DNA of 64,000 nt from CAHJXG01 sp965277495 (GTDB lineage Bacteria; Pseudomonadota; Alphaproteobacteria; Acetobacterales; Acetobacteraceae): positions 124,001 to 188,000 of the forward strand of contig OZ255824.1 of assembly GCA_965277495.1 (NCBI GenBank), written 5' to 3'. Below are positions 25,276-32,956 of the stretch, piece after piece. The notes beneath the pieces are model-generated. The model saw only the letters and a program-made list of their open reading frames with translations. It did no database searches and was not told the origin of the DNA. A program made the position numbers and the translations under genes. Every line of letters begins with the position of its first letter. Position 1 is the first letter of the stretch.

Positions 25276-26103
25276 CTATTGAGCGTGCCGGCGGCGGACC
25301 ATGCCGAGGCCAGCCAGGGAGAACGCCAGCACCGCCAACGAGGCCGGTTCGGGGATAGGCAAATTCGTGCCGCTTTCGGTCGTGGCATAACCGACCGTAT
25401 GGTTGTCCGACTCGTAACCGCCTTGGGCTGGGTTTTCGACGAAGCGGACACTGTCAAAGGTGCCGTTGGTGTCAAGGAAGTTCACGAAAGCATACTGCTC
25501 GCCTGTATTAGTATTCGCGAATTGCGAATTCGGATTGCCGCAATATGGGTTTGAACCGCTGCACGCGCCTATCGCGGCTATCAAGTTGCTTGGTGAAAAA
25601 CTATAAACCAGGATGTTGTTTTTGTAGAAGCCGACCTGGTTGCCGGAGTCCAGAGCTGACAGCCAATACCCAAAGTAGTTGATGCCGGTCGCGAGCGTCG
25701 TGGTGAGTGCGACGTTGTAGGGGGTAGACCCGAATGCGGCCGCATACTTCCCAGTGCCGCCTGCGCCGCCGTACTGGTCTGCCGCGTTGACCTGCACCGT
25801 GGAGTAGGCGCCGGTGATGGTGCCGGTGGTTCCGAAGTTGGTGGTAAAGGCGGCATTCGAGGTGCGTGTATCGAAGCTTTCAACGCCGATCGTGCATACG
25901 CCCGCGCCAGCCTGTGCACAAAGGGCGGTCTTGTTCGCGCTTTGGACGCCAGCAGCCTCGAAGCTAATTTTGAACACGTCGGCCCTGGCTGGGCTGATGC
26001 CGAGGGCAAGCGATGCCACGCATCCCGCGATGACCGGCAGGGCGGTCCAGGCAGCCTGGCCTGAGAGCAATCGTGCCATGAACGATCCAACCTGATTACG
26101 CAT
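25276..26103 (-). CDS. PEP-CTERM sorted exported protein
   Basis: The product (about 275 residues) has a signal peptide ending GISPARA-D, a beta-rich body with low-complexity Ser/Thr/Asn/Gly stretches, and four Cys that may form disulfides. The C-terminal sorting signal consists of IPEPASLAVLAFSLAGLGM, a membrane helix and the basic RRRHA tail. This PEP-CTERM tripartite tail is recognised by an exosortase, which is not in the window. ATG 26103 and 26079 are both possible starts. Likely anchored, processed and exported to the surface or matrix. Confidence 0.85.
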   Translation of the reverse strand: MRNQVGSFMARLLSGQAAWTALPVIAGCVASLALGISPARADVFKISFEAAGVQSANKTALCAQAGAGVCTIGVESFDTRTSNAAFTTNFGTTGTITGAYSTVQVNAADQYGGAGGTGKYAAAFGSTPYNVALTTTLATGINYFGYWLSALDSGNQVGFYKNNILVYSFSPSNLIAAIGACSGSNPYCGNPNSQFANTNTGEQYAFVNFLDTNGTFDSVRFVENPAQGGYESDNHTVGYATTESGTNLPIPEPASLAVLAFSLAGLGMVRRRHAQ

Positions 26104-26158
26104 CAACAATGACCTGAGCGGCTTCCGCAGTCCAGCCTTTTCTGGCCGGGCAATGAAC

Positions 26159-26848
26159 TTACTTCGCGGCTGTGGCATAATTCACCGTGGCGCCGCCAGT
26201 TTCGTCGCTTCGCATCACGGTCACCCGCCGCACGAACCGGGCGACGTCGGGCACGCAGCGGTCGACGGCAAGCTCGACAACACGTTCGCCCCTTGGCCGG
26301 CGAGACCGCCAATAGCCATACGGATAAGCGGCAATGGGCAAGAAGGTCGCCAGGCCTCGTCGGGCCGGAAACGGCCGGGTTGCGCCGCTGTTGATCGGTG
26401 AGAGGGTGATAATGTCGTCGTATGCCGCCACGAGGGCGGCAGTGTCGAGTTCGAGCACATCGTGGTCGATGCCTCGGTATGGCCGTGCGTTCAGCAAGCG
26501 GTCCAGCCGTGCGCGCGTCAGCCAGAAGAACACCTTGCGGTTCAGCAGCCGATACCAGTCCTCGGGCGACAGGGCGTCCAGCAGGCACTTGCGCAGCCCG
26601 GCGTCGTCCATTGGTTTCTGGTCGCGCACGAGAATGCTGCCGAGCAGCGGATCTTCGAGACGCACACCCTGGGGCCGGCGCTGGCCCTCGATCAAGCCGC
26701 GTTCGGCGCCCTGAATGCCGTAAAGGTCCAGCAGGGCCGACGTGCTCAGCAGTCCGTGCCGTTGGATCGACGGCCAGCTTCCGCGTTCCGCGGCGTGATA
26801 CAGCGTCGGGCAGTCCTCGATAAGCTCGGCCAGCTCGCCTGCGGTCAA
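26159..26848 (-). CDS. Hypothetical protein, DUF7002-like, possible ART-like fold
   Basis: The 229-residue soluble protein starts with LYHAAERGSWPSIQRHGLLSTSALL (in part), a His followed by I-x-x-x-GLLS. This recalls the N-terminal pattern of ART-fold proteins such as DarT and KptA. Further conserved-looking blocks are VFFWLTRARLDRLLNARPYRG and SGATRPFPARRG. I believe it belongs to the DUF7002 group; biochemical function is unknown. Its ATG overlaps the ftsY stop by 4 bp, so it is the last gene of dapF-mtaB-ftsY. Confidence 0.65.
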   Translation of the reverse strand: MTAGELAELIEDCPTLYHAAERGSWPSIQRHGLLSTSALLDLYGIQGAERGLIEGQRRPQGVRLEDPLLGSILVRDQKPMDDAGLRKCLLDALSPEDWYRLLNRKVFFWLTRARLDRLLNARPYRGIDHDVLELDTAALVAAYDDIITLSPINSGATRPFPARRGLATFLPIAAYPYGYWRSRRPRGERVVELAVDRCVPDVARFVRRVTVMRSDETGGATVNYATAAK

Positions 26849-27765
26849 CCGGCGCCGACCAGGCCGCGTGCAAAGTCCATCGCCTCGAACGGGCGCAGGT
26901 CCCCCGCCTGCTCGCCCACGCCGACCGCGTGCACAGGCAGCCCGAACGCCTGGGCGAGCGCCACGACGATGCCGCCGCGGGCGCTGCCGTCCAGCTTGGT
27001 CACCACCAGGCCCGTCACCGCCACCATGTCGCTGAACACGCGCACCTGCTCGACGGCGTTCTGCCCGGTGGTGGCGTCCAGCACCAGCAGCACGGAATGC
27101 GGCGCCGTCGGGTCCTGTTTGCGCAGCACGCGGATGATTTTGGTCAATTCTTCCATCAGCGCGGCCTTGTTGTGCAGGCGACCGGCGGTGTCGATCAGCA
27201 GCACGTCGGCGCCCTCGGCCCGGGCGCGGGTCAGGGCGTCGAAAGCGAGCCCGGCCGCGTCGGCATTGCGCGGGCCGCTGACCACCGCGGCGCCGGTGCG
27301 GCTGCCCCAGACCTGCAACTGCTCGACTGCGGCGGCGCGGAAGGTGTCGCCGGCGACCAGGATGGGGCGGAGGCCCTGCTGCTGGAATTGCAGAGCGAGC
27401 TTGCCGATCGTCGTCGTCTTGCCCGTCCCGTTCACGCCGACGACCAGCACGACATGCGGGCGCAGCGTGCGGTCGATTTCCAATGGCTGGGCCACCGGGG
27501 CGAGGATGGCGGCGATCTCCTCGGCGAGGGCCTGCTTCACCTCCTCGTCGGTCACGTCCTTGCCGAACTTGCTGCGGCGGAACTCGGCGATGATGTGCTG
27601 GGCGGCGGCGGGTCCGAGGTCGGCGCCGATCAGCAGGTCCTCCAATTCCTCGAGCGCCGCATCGTCGAGCTTGCGCCGGGTGAAGACGGTGGTGATGCCG
27701 GTGGTCAGCTTCTGCGTGCTGCGGGTCAGGCCTTCCTTGAGGCGGGAGAAGAAGCCGAGCGCCAT
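26845..27765 (-). CDS. ftsY: Signal recognition particle receptor FtsY
   Basis: FtsY docks SRP-ribosome complexes at the inner membrane using its SRP-type GTPase. The 306-residue product has a short N-terminal amphipathic segment (FFSRLKEGLTRS), a four-helix N domain (about 30-95) and the G domain. The G domain shows GVNGTGKTTTIGKLA (G1, about 110-124), DTFRAAAVEQL, DTAGRLHNK (G3), TKLDGSARGG (G4) and the closing GVGEQAGDLRPF. The acidic A domain of enterobacterial FtsY is absent, as in most alphaproteobacteria. It lies downstream of mtaB. Confidence 0.97.
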   Translation of the reverse strand: MALGFFSRLKEGLTRSTQKLTTGITTVFTRRKLDDAALEELEDLLIGADLGPAAAQHIIAEFRRSKFGKDVTDEEVKQALAEEIAAILAPVAQPLEIDRTLRPHVVLVVGVNGTGKTTTIGKLALQFQQQGLRPILVAGDTFRAAAVEQLQVWGSRTGAAVVSGPRNADAAGLAFDALTRARAEGADVLLIDTAGRLHNKAALMEELTKIIRVLRKQDPTAPHSVLLVLDATTGQNAVEQVRVFSDMVAVTGLVVTKLDGSARGGIVVALAQAFGLPVHAVGVGEQAGDLRPFEAMDFARGLVGAG

Positions 27766-27789
27766 GAGCGTTGTCCTGGATTGATGCGG

Positions 27790-29013
27790 TTACAAGGCGG
27801 CGGCGCGCAGCCCGGCAGCGTCGGCGGCGATGACTAGGGCCGGCAGCAAGGTCCCCGGCGTATGCGCGCCGGCGAGGCGGACCGGAGCGAAATGCTCGGT
27901 GTGGCCGCCGCCGCCGCGTTCCGCCACGACTTGGACGGTGCGGCCCAGCAGCGCTGCGTGGAACGCGGACGCGTGCGGCGTGGCGGCGGCGCGCAGGCGG
28001 GCGGCACGGTCGCGGCGGTCGGGTTCGGGCACGCCAGGCATGCGGGCGGCGGGGGTGCCGGGCCGCTCGCTATAGGCGAAGACGTGCAGATAGGGGATCG
28101 CCGCCTCATCGACGAAGCCGAAGGTTTCCTGGAACAGCGCTTCGGTTTCGGTGGGGAAGCCGGCGATGAGGTCGGCGCCGATGGCGATACCGGGGCGGAG
28201 CATGCGGGCGCGGTCGACCGCCGCCAGCGCCCCTGCCCGGCTGTGCCGCCGCCGCATCCGCTTGAGGATGAGGTCGGAGCCGGCCTGGATCGACAAGTGC
28301 AGATGCGGCATCAGCCGGGGTTCGTCGGCGATGAGGTCCCAAAGGTCGCGGTCGATCGCGGCCGGGTCGAGCGATGAGAGGCGCAGGCGCGGCAGTTCGG
28401 GCACCAGTGCCAGCAGGCGCCGGACCATAGCGCCAAGGCTTGGGCCGCCATCGGCCCCGTATGACGAAATGTCCACGCCGGTCAGCACGACCTCGTTGTA
28501 GCCGGCGGCGACCAGGATACGGACCTGCTGCACGATGCCGCCCAGGGGCACGCTGCGGCTGGGGCCGCGGGCGTAGGGGATGACGCAAAAGGTGCAGCGG
28601 TGGTCGCAGCCTTGCTGTATTTCGACGAAGGCGCGGGCGCGCCCGTCGAAGCCGGTTACCAGATGCGGCGCGTCCTGGCGTACGGCCATGATGTCGGACA
28701 CGCGGGCCGGGGCGCCCGGCCGCCAGCTTTCGGGCAGCAGCTTTTCGGCGTTGCCCAGCACGCGGTCGACGCCGGGCAGCGCCGCCCAGGCGGCCGGGTT
28801 GAGCTGCACGGCGCAGCCGGTGGCGACGATGCGGGCGCCGGGACGGTCGCGGTGGGCGCGGCGGATGGCTTTGCGGCACTGGCGCTCGGCCTCGGCGGTG
28901 ACGGCGCAGGTGTTCACGACGACAACATCGTCCTGCCCGGCGGCCAGGCCTTGGATGACCGCGCTTTCGTACATGTTGAGGCGGCAGCCGAAGGTGAGGA
29001 CCTCGATTGTCAT
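27790..29013 (-). CDS. mtaB: tRNA-t6A37 methylthiotransferase MtaB
   Basis: MtaB converts t6A37 to ms2t6A37 in tRNAs reading ANN codons, using two 4Fe-4S clusters and SAM. The 407-residue product has the N-terminal UPF0004 domain with cluster ligands Cys10, Cys36 and Cys67, then the radical-SAM motif GCDHRCTFCVIPYARG (Cys136, 140, 143) and a C-terminal TRAM-like region. MTIEVLTFGCRLNMYESAVI (first 20 residues) is typical of the MtaB/YqeV rather than MiaB subgroup. It lies between dapF and ftsY, the usual alphaproteobacterial order. Confidence 0.95.
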   Translation of the reverse strand: MTIEVLTFGCRLNMYESAVIQGLAAGQDDVVVVNTCAVTAEAERQCRKAIRRAHRDRPGARIVATGCAVQLNPAAWAALPGVDRVLGNAEKLLPESWRPGAPARVSDIMAVRQDAPHLVTGFDGRARAFVEIQQGCDHRCTFCVIPYARGPSRSVPLGGIVQQVRILVAAGYNEVVLTGVDISSYGADGGPSLGAMVRRLLALVPELPRLRLSSLDPAAIDRDLWDLIADEPRLMPHLHLSIQAGSDLILKRMRRRHSRAGALAAVDRARMLRPGIAIGADLIAGFPTETEALFQETFGFVDEAAIPYLHVFAYSERPGTPAARMPGVPEPDRRDRAARLRAAATPHASAFHAALLGRTVQVVAERGGGGHTEHFAPVRLAGAHTPGTLLPALVIAADAAGLRAAAL

Positions 29014-29023
29014 GAGATGGGTG

Positions 29024-29830
29024 TCATAGGGCGACGATGCCGTGGAAGCTGGTGGCGGCCGGGCCGGCCATCAGCACGCGGCCCGCCGCCGTCCACTCGA
29101 TCTCCAGCTCCCCGCCATCCACCAGCACCGTGGCGCGCCGTTCCACGAGGCCCCGGCGGTGCGCGTTGACCAGCGCCGCGCAGGCGCCGGACCCGCAGGC
29201 CAGGGTCAGCCCGGCGCCCCGCTCCCAGACCCGCAGGCGGATGCGGTCCGGCGCCAGTACCTGGGCGAAACCGACGTTGGCGCGGCCGGGGAACAGCGGG
29301 TCATGCTCCAGCGCCGGGCCGAGCGTGGCGATGGGCACGTCCGCGAGGTCGGCGACGAACAGCGTGGCGTGCGGGTTGCCCATGCTGCAGGCCGCGGGGT
29401 GGCCCGGCAACGGCAGATGCAGCGTGTCCATGGCGCGGGCAAGTGGGACTTCCGACCATTCGAGGCCGGGCGGCCCCATGTCGATCCGTTGGCGGCCGTC
29501 GGCCAGGCGCTCGGCCGGCAGGTCCCCGGCGATGGTGCGGATGACTTGGAAGGGCCGTCCGTTCTCCTCAAACAGCAGCTCGGCGACGCAGCGGGTGGCG
29601 TTGCCGCAGGCCCCGGCCTCGGAGCCGTCGGGGTTGCGTATGCGCATCAGCAGGTCGGCGTCGGTGCCGGGCGGCGGCGGGTGCAGGGTGATGAATTGGT
29701 CGCAGCCGATGCCGGTATGGCGGTCGGACAGGGCGCGGACGGTCGCCGCGGAGAGGTTGAGCGGGCGGGTGCGTTCGTCGATGATGACGAAGTCGTTGCC
29801 GGTGCCGTGGGCTTTGGTGAACGGGGTCAT
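29024..29830 (-). CDS. dapF: Diaminopimelate epimerase
   Basis: DapF interconverts LL- and meso-diaminopimelate for peptidoglycan and lysine synthesis, without a cofactor, using two cysteines. Both are present: Cys75 in ACGNATRC and Cys212 in ACGSGACA. The N-terminal KAHGTGNDFVIID and the GNPHATLFV block are also typical. Length (268) fits the family. It is first in the dapF-mtaB-ftsY run, with mtaB starting 10 bp downstream. Confidence 0.97.
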   Translation of the reverse strand: MTPFTKAHGTGNDFVIIDERTRPLNLSAATVRALSDRHTGIGCDQFITLHPPPPGTDADLLMRIRNPDGSEAGACGNATRCVAELLFEENGRPFQVIRTIAGDLPAERLADGRQRIDMGPPGLEWSEVPLARAMDTLHLPLPGHPAACSMGNPHATLFVADLADVPIATLGPALEHDPLFPGRANVGFAQVLAPDRIRLRVWERGAGLTLACGSGACAALVNAHRRGLVERRATVLVDGGELEIEWTAAGRVLMAGPAATSFHGIVAL

Positions 29831-29891
29831 GCTGGCGTGGGATATAGGCGAGTGGCCCTCGCTGGGCTATGGCCCGCGGCGTGCCGTCGCC

Positions 29892-30797
29892 TCAGACCGC
29901 CGCCATTGCGAGATACCAGAGCGGCAGCGTGAGGAACGACAGCGCGATGCCGATGCCGACCATAAGGGTAATCAGCGTCGGGTTGAGGCCGTACTGCATG
30001 GCGACGATTGCGCCGCCGATCTGCGGCCCCATCGCCGATTCGAACAGCGTGACCTGCGTCGTCTCGCCGTTGCGTGCCAGCAGGCCGACATAGATCAAGG
30101 CGAGCAGCAGCGGACCCAGCACCAGCTTGAATCCGAGGCCGAGGCCGAGCAGCGCCCGGTTGCCGCGCAACTGATCGAGCCGGAGCTGCAGCCCGACTGA
30201 GACCAGCGCCAGCGGCGCCAGGGTATCGCCCAGCCGGTGCAGCATGCCGGCGAACCCAGCGGGATACTCGACGGGCGCCAGCAGGAAGGCGAGCACGAGC
30301 GCGATCAGCGGCGGGAAGGTCACGATCCGCAGCATGATCTCACGGCGCGATGCGGTGCCCGACGAGAACAGGCAGGCGATGGTGATCCCAGCGGTGCTGA
30401 GCACGAGATAGGTGCCGAGCTGGTCGATGAGGATGCCGGTCGGGATGCCCTGGGGGCCGTAGAACGTCTCGATCATCGGCAGGCCGACAAACGAGGTGTT
30501 GGCGAGGCCAGCGGTCATGATGAGGGCGCCGGTGGTGCTGCGCGGCAGCCGCATGACGCGGGCGAGCAGGTTGAAGACGATAGCGCTGAGCGCGAACAGC
30601 AGCCAGGGCATCGACACCGGCCAGAGCAGGTTAGTGGTGAGGCGGAGGCCGTGGATTTGGCCCAGGATGAGGGCGGGGAGCGCCACATGGATGATGAAGC
30701 CGTTGATGGTGACGTGCGCATTGTCCGGCACGCGCCGGGCGATGCGGAGCACCATGCCGGTCAGCAGGCAGACGATCAGCATGGAGATGTTGGTCAT
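29892..30797 (-). CDS. AEC-family (auxin efflux carrier-like) transporter
   Basis: The 301-residue inner-membrane protein has about ten predicted membrane segments in two halves with Pro-containing crossovers: LPALILGQIHG in the first half and LGPLLLALIYVG in the second. NTSFVGLPMIETFYG is the signature-like segment of the AEC family. Bacterial members export or take up organic acids such as malate or malonate; the substrate here is not predictable. It stands alone between dapF and the HNH genes. Confidence 0.85.
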   Translation of the reverse strand: MTNISMLIVCLLTGMVLRIARRVPDNAHVTINGFIIHVALPALILGQIHGLRLTTNLLWPVSMPWLLFALSAIVFNLLARVMRLPRSTTGALIMTAGLANTSFVGLPMIETFYGPQGIPTGILIDQLGTYLVLSTAGITIACLFSSGTASRREIMLRIVTFPPLIALVLAFLLAPVEYPAGFAGMLHRLGDTLAPLALVSVGLQLRLDQLRGNRALLGLGLGFKLVLGPLLLALIYVGLLARNGETTQVTLFESAMGPQIGGAIVAMQYGLNPTLITLMVGIGIALSFLTLPLWYLAMAAV

Positions 30798-30883
30798 GGC
30801 CGGGGTTCCCCGATGGTGCGGAGTGCACGCATGGCGCAGGCGGCCGGCGGTTGTCTGTGACGGGGGTCACAGGTTGGGGAGGG

Positions 30884-31243
30884 TTATTTCCATTTTGCGG
30901 TTCGTCCGCGGGCCCGGCGGGTCGGGGCGTGGAAGTCGTCGGGCTTGGTGCGCACCCAGGCGACGAAGCGCGCGAGTTCCGGGTCGTCGCGGAGTGCTTC
31001 GGGGGCGGCTAAGCGGCGGGCGAGTTCGGCTTCGGTGTAGCGGGCGTGGATCGCCGAGTGGCAGATTTGGTGCAGGCGGACGGTGCCGAGATGGGCGCCG
31101 CCCTTTAGCTTGGGGGTGAGGTGGTGCAGGGAGGAGCGGGCTTGCGGCGGGATGTGCCGGCCGCATAGGGCGCAGGGGGGTTGGCCGTTGGGTTCGGGTT
31201 GGTGTGCTTCGGCCTGACGGCTGACTTGGTGTTGGCGGCCCAT
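30884..31243 (-). CDS. Small HNH endonuclease-like protein
   Basis: The 119-residue protein has a compact HNH zinc finger: a CALC knuckle (Cys24, Cys27), the HHLTPKLKGG catalytic-His strand (about 40-49), and LHQICHSAIHARYTEAEL containing the third metal ligand His and the final HNH His. Proteins of this size are widespread and mostly uncharacterised; some act on mobile or restricted DNA. A basic tail (RRARGRTAKWK) may contact DNA. The start at 31243 is the ATG nearest the domain. It is transcribed away from the second HNH frame. Confidence 0.78.
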   Translation of the reverse strand: MGRQHQVSRQAEAHQPEPNGQPPCALCGRHIPPQARSSLHHLTPKLKGGAHLGTVRLHQICHSAIHARYTEAELARRLAAPEALRDDPELARFVAWVRTKPDDFHAPTRRARGRTAKWK

Positions 31244-31307
31244 GCGGGGCAGATAGGGTTGTGACGAGAGGCTTGAAGGCACGATGATCGCACAAGCCGC
31301 GGCTCTC

Positions 31308-31335
31308 AACTTTGCACCATCAACTTTGCACCATC
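31308..31335. repeat. 14-bp tandem direct repeat
   Basis: CAACTTTGCACCAT occurs twice head to tail in the gap between the two divergent HNH genes. It may be an operator-like site or a slippage duplication. Confidence 0.8.
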
Positions 31336-31500
31336 TTTCAGCGGATTTCGGAGATCGTTCCATCTCGGAAACCGCTGGGCCGCCGAGAACGGTTTCAAAC
31401 CAGAGTAATGTGGATGCTTTAATCGACGTCACCCTCACTCAGCCTGCGGCGAAGCGAGATGCCGAAAGGAAGTAGCGCGTTAAAAGGAAGCAACTGGAAT

Positions 31501-32112
31501 ATGTCGGCCAGACCAAAAATAAGCGGCAGAATTACCTCACTTGCTCATGCTTTTGTCCATGCGATCATTCCAAGATACGTCGTTGTTGAAGAACAGCAGC
31601 AGCTTTTCGAACGAGTGGGGATCAAGCCTGATGAATGTGTCTATTGCGGCGCCCTCGCTACGGACAGAGATCATTTCCGTGGGCTCGTAAAGGGCGGACG
31701 ACCTTCGGGACACTTTCATACTTCGGACAATCTTGTTCCTTCCTGTGGCCCTTGCAATCAATCAAAAGGCGCAGCGGATTGGCGTAAGTGGATGACCGGA
31801 AATGCGCCCGGATCCCCGTTTCGAAAGGGTGTTCAAGACCTCGCGCGACGGGTCGAGCGACTTTCCGCGTTCGAAGCGCAGTCGAAAACGGTGGCAAGCT
31901 CGGTGGCCATTTTACGCGAGGCCGCCGGGGCTGAATTGTGGGACGCTTATTGGGCGAAGCTCGAGCAGATACGAGGAGAACTGCTTGCAGCCGAGAAGGA
32001 TGCGGAGATCATTCGGTCACGACTATGCTTCCTTTGCACGAGCCGCAAGCGAATTGAAACGCCCCCGCTGTTGCATCCCAAGCGAATTGAAACGCCCCCG
32101 CTGTTGCATCCC
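31501..32112 (+). pseudogene. HNH endonuclease, 3' end lost
   Basis: AAAAGGAAG precedes the ATG at 31501, and the reading frame encodes an HNH protein: ECVYCGALATDRDHFRGLVKGG with a CxxC and D-H pair, then LVPSCGPCNQSKGAADWRKW. Codon use and base composition are clearly AT-richer than the neighbours, indicating recent acquisition. The frame has no stop before rpmI. It runs through the 33-bp tandem repeat and stays open, out of frame, across rpmI and rplT to 33156. The native C-terminus is therefore missing, and I mark the recognisable part only. Whether a protein is still made is unknown. Confidence 0.6.
32047..32112. repeat. 33-bp perfect tandem duplication
   Basis: A 33-base unit (starting AAGCGAATTGAAACGCC) is repeated exactly twice without spacer at 32047-32079 and 32080-32112. 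In the HNH frame it would add the peptide KRIETPPLLHP twice. It marks the junction between AT-rich HNH sequence and the GC-rich rpmI leader. Confidence 0.92.
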
Positions 32113-32233
32113 CTCCCCACCCCCGCTAAACCCCCGCTCTCGTTTGCGCGCCGGGCCTGGAATGGGCATGCCCGGCCGCGACGCCTGTTCGGAGGCCACC
32201 GGGTCCCCACAGGTTCAGCCATAGGAGACCCAA

Positions 32234-32437
32234 ATGCCCAAGCTGAAGACGAAGAGCTCCGTGAAGAAGCGCTTCAAGATCACCGCCACCGGCAAGGTGC
32301 TCGCCGGCCCCGGCAAGAAGCGGCACAACCTTATGGCCCGCAGCCAAAAGGCCAAGCGTGCGAACCGCGGCAGCCAGACGCTCACCCACGCGGACGGGCT
32401 CACCGTCAAGCAGTGGGCCCCTTACGGCATCGCATAA
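32234..32437 (+). CDS. rpmI: 50S ribosomal protein L35
   Basis: The 67-residue, Lys/Arg-rich protein begins MPKLKTKSSVKKRFKITATG, the L35 signature, and binds 23S rRNA in the large subunit. AGGAGA lies before the ATG. It is followed 12 bp later by rplT. In most bacteria infC precedes rpmI; here the upstream gene is the broken HNH frame, so infC is elsewhere or displaced. Confidence 0.98.
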   Translation: MPKLKTKSSVKKRFKITATGKVLAGPGKKRHNLMARSQKAKRANRGSQTLTHADGLTVKQWAPYGIA

Positions 32438-32449
32438 GGGAGCGCGCAG

Positions 32450-32860
32450 ATGGCACGCGTAAAACGGGGCGTCACCACCCACGCCCGGCACAAGAAGGTC
32501 CTGAAGGCCAGCAAGGGCTTCGTCGGGCGCAGTTCAACCAATTACCGCATCGCGCTGCAACGGCTCGAGAAGTCGCTGCAGTATGCCTATCGCGACCGCC
32601 GGCAGAAGAAGCGGGATTTCCGCGGCCTGTGGATTCAGCGCATCAACGCGGCGGTGCGCGAGCATGGCATCACCTACAGCCGATTCATCGCCGGGCTGAA
32701 GGCGTCTGGGATCGAGATGGACCGCAAGGTGCTGGCCGCTATCGCCTACGACGACCCGGCCGCGTTTTCCGAAGTGGTGAAACAGGTGCAGGCCGTGATC
32801 GCCGCGGCTGCGGAGACTGTCGCGCCGGCCACCGCCGAGGCGCCTGCCGCCGCGGAGTGA
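32450..32860 (+). CDS. rplT: 50S ribosomal protein L20
   Basis: L20 organises early assembly of the large subunit and binds 23S rRNA domain II. The 136-residue product starts MARVKRGVTTHARHKKVLK and has the conserved YRDRRQKKRDFRGLWI block and FIAGLKASGIEMDRKVLA. An Ala/Glu/Pro-rich extension (residues 115-136) makes it longer than the about 118 residues usual elsewhere, common in alphaproteobacteria. It forms an operon with rpmI and ends before an intrinsic terminator. Confidence 0.98.
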   Translation: MARVKRGVTTHARHKKVLKASKGFVGRSSTNYRIALQRLEKSLQYAYRDRRQKKRDFRGLWIQRINAAVREHGITYSRFIAGLKASGIEMDRKVLAAIAYDDPAAFSEVVKQVQAVIAAAAETVAPATAEAPAAAE

Positions 32861-32886
32861 CGCCCGGCGACAGGACGCGATACAAA

Positions 32887-32915
32887 GGGCTGCCCCGACC
32901 GGGCGGCCCTTTTTT
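32887..32915 (+). terminator. Intrinsic terminator after rplT
   Basis: A 9-bp stem (GGGCTGCCC pairing with GGGCGGCCC, one G-U) with a 5-base loop is followed directly by six T. It separates rpmI-rplT from pheS; read-through or attenuation into pheST is possible because pheS begins about 40 bp later. Confidence 0.88.
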
Positions 32916-32956
32916 ATATGACGTTTTCTCTGCCCGACCTCTTGGGACATTCAGCC

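Noticed and set aside
32047..32112. Possible CRISPR repeat, because each 33-bp unit contains GAATTGAAAC, like the 3' end of many type I repeats.
   Set aside because: There are only two copies, directly abutting with no spacer, and no cas gene in the window; it is a tandem duplication.
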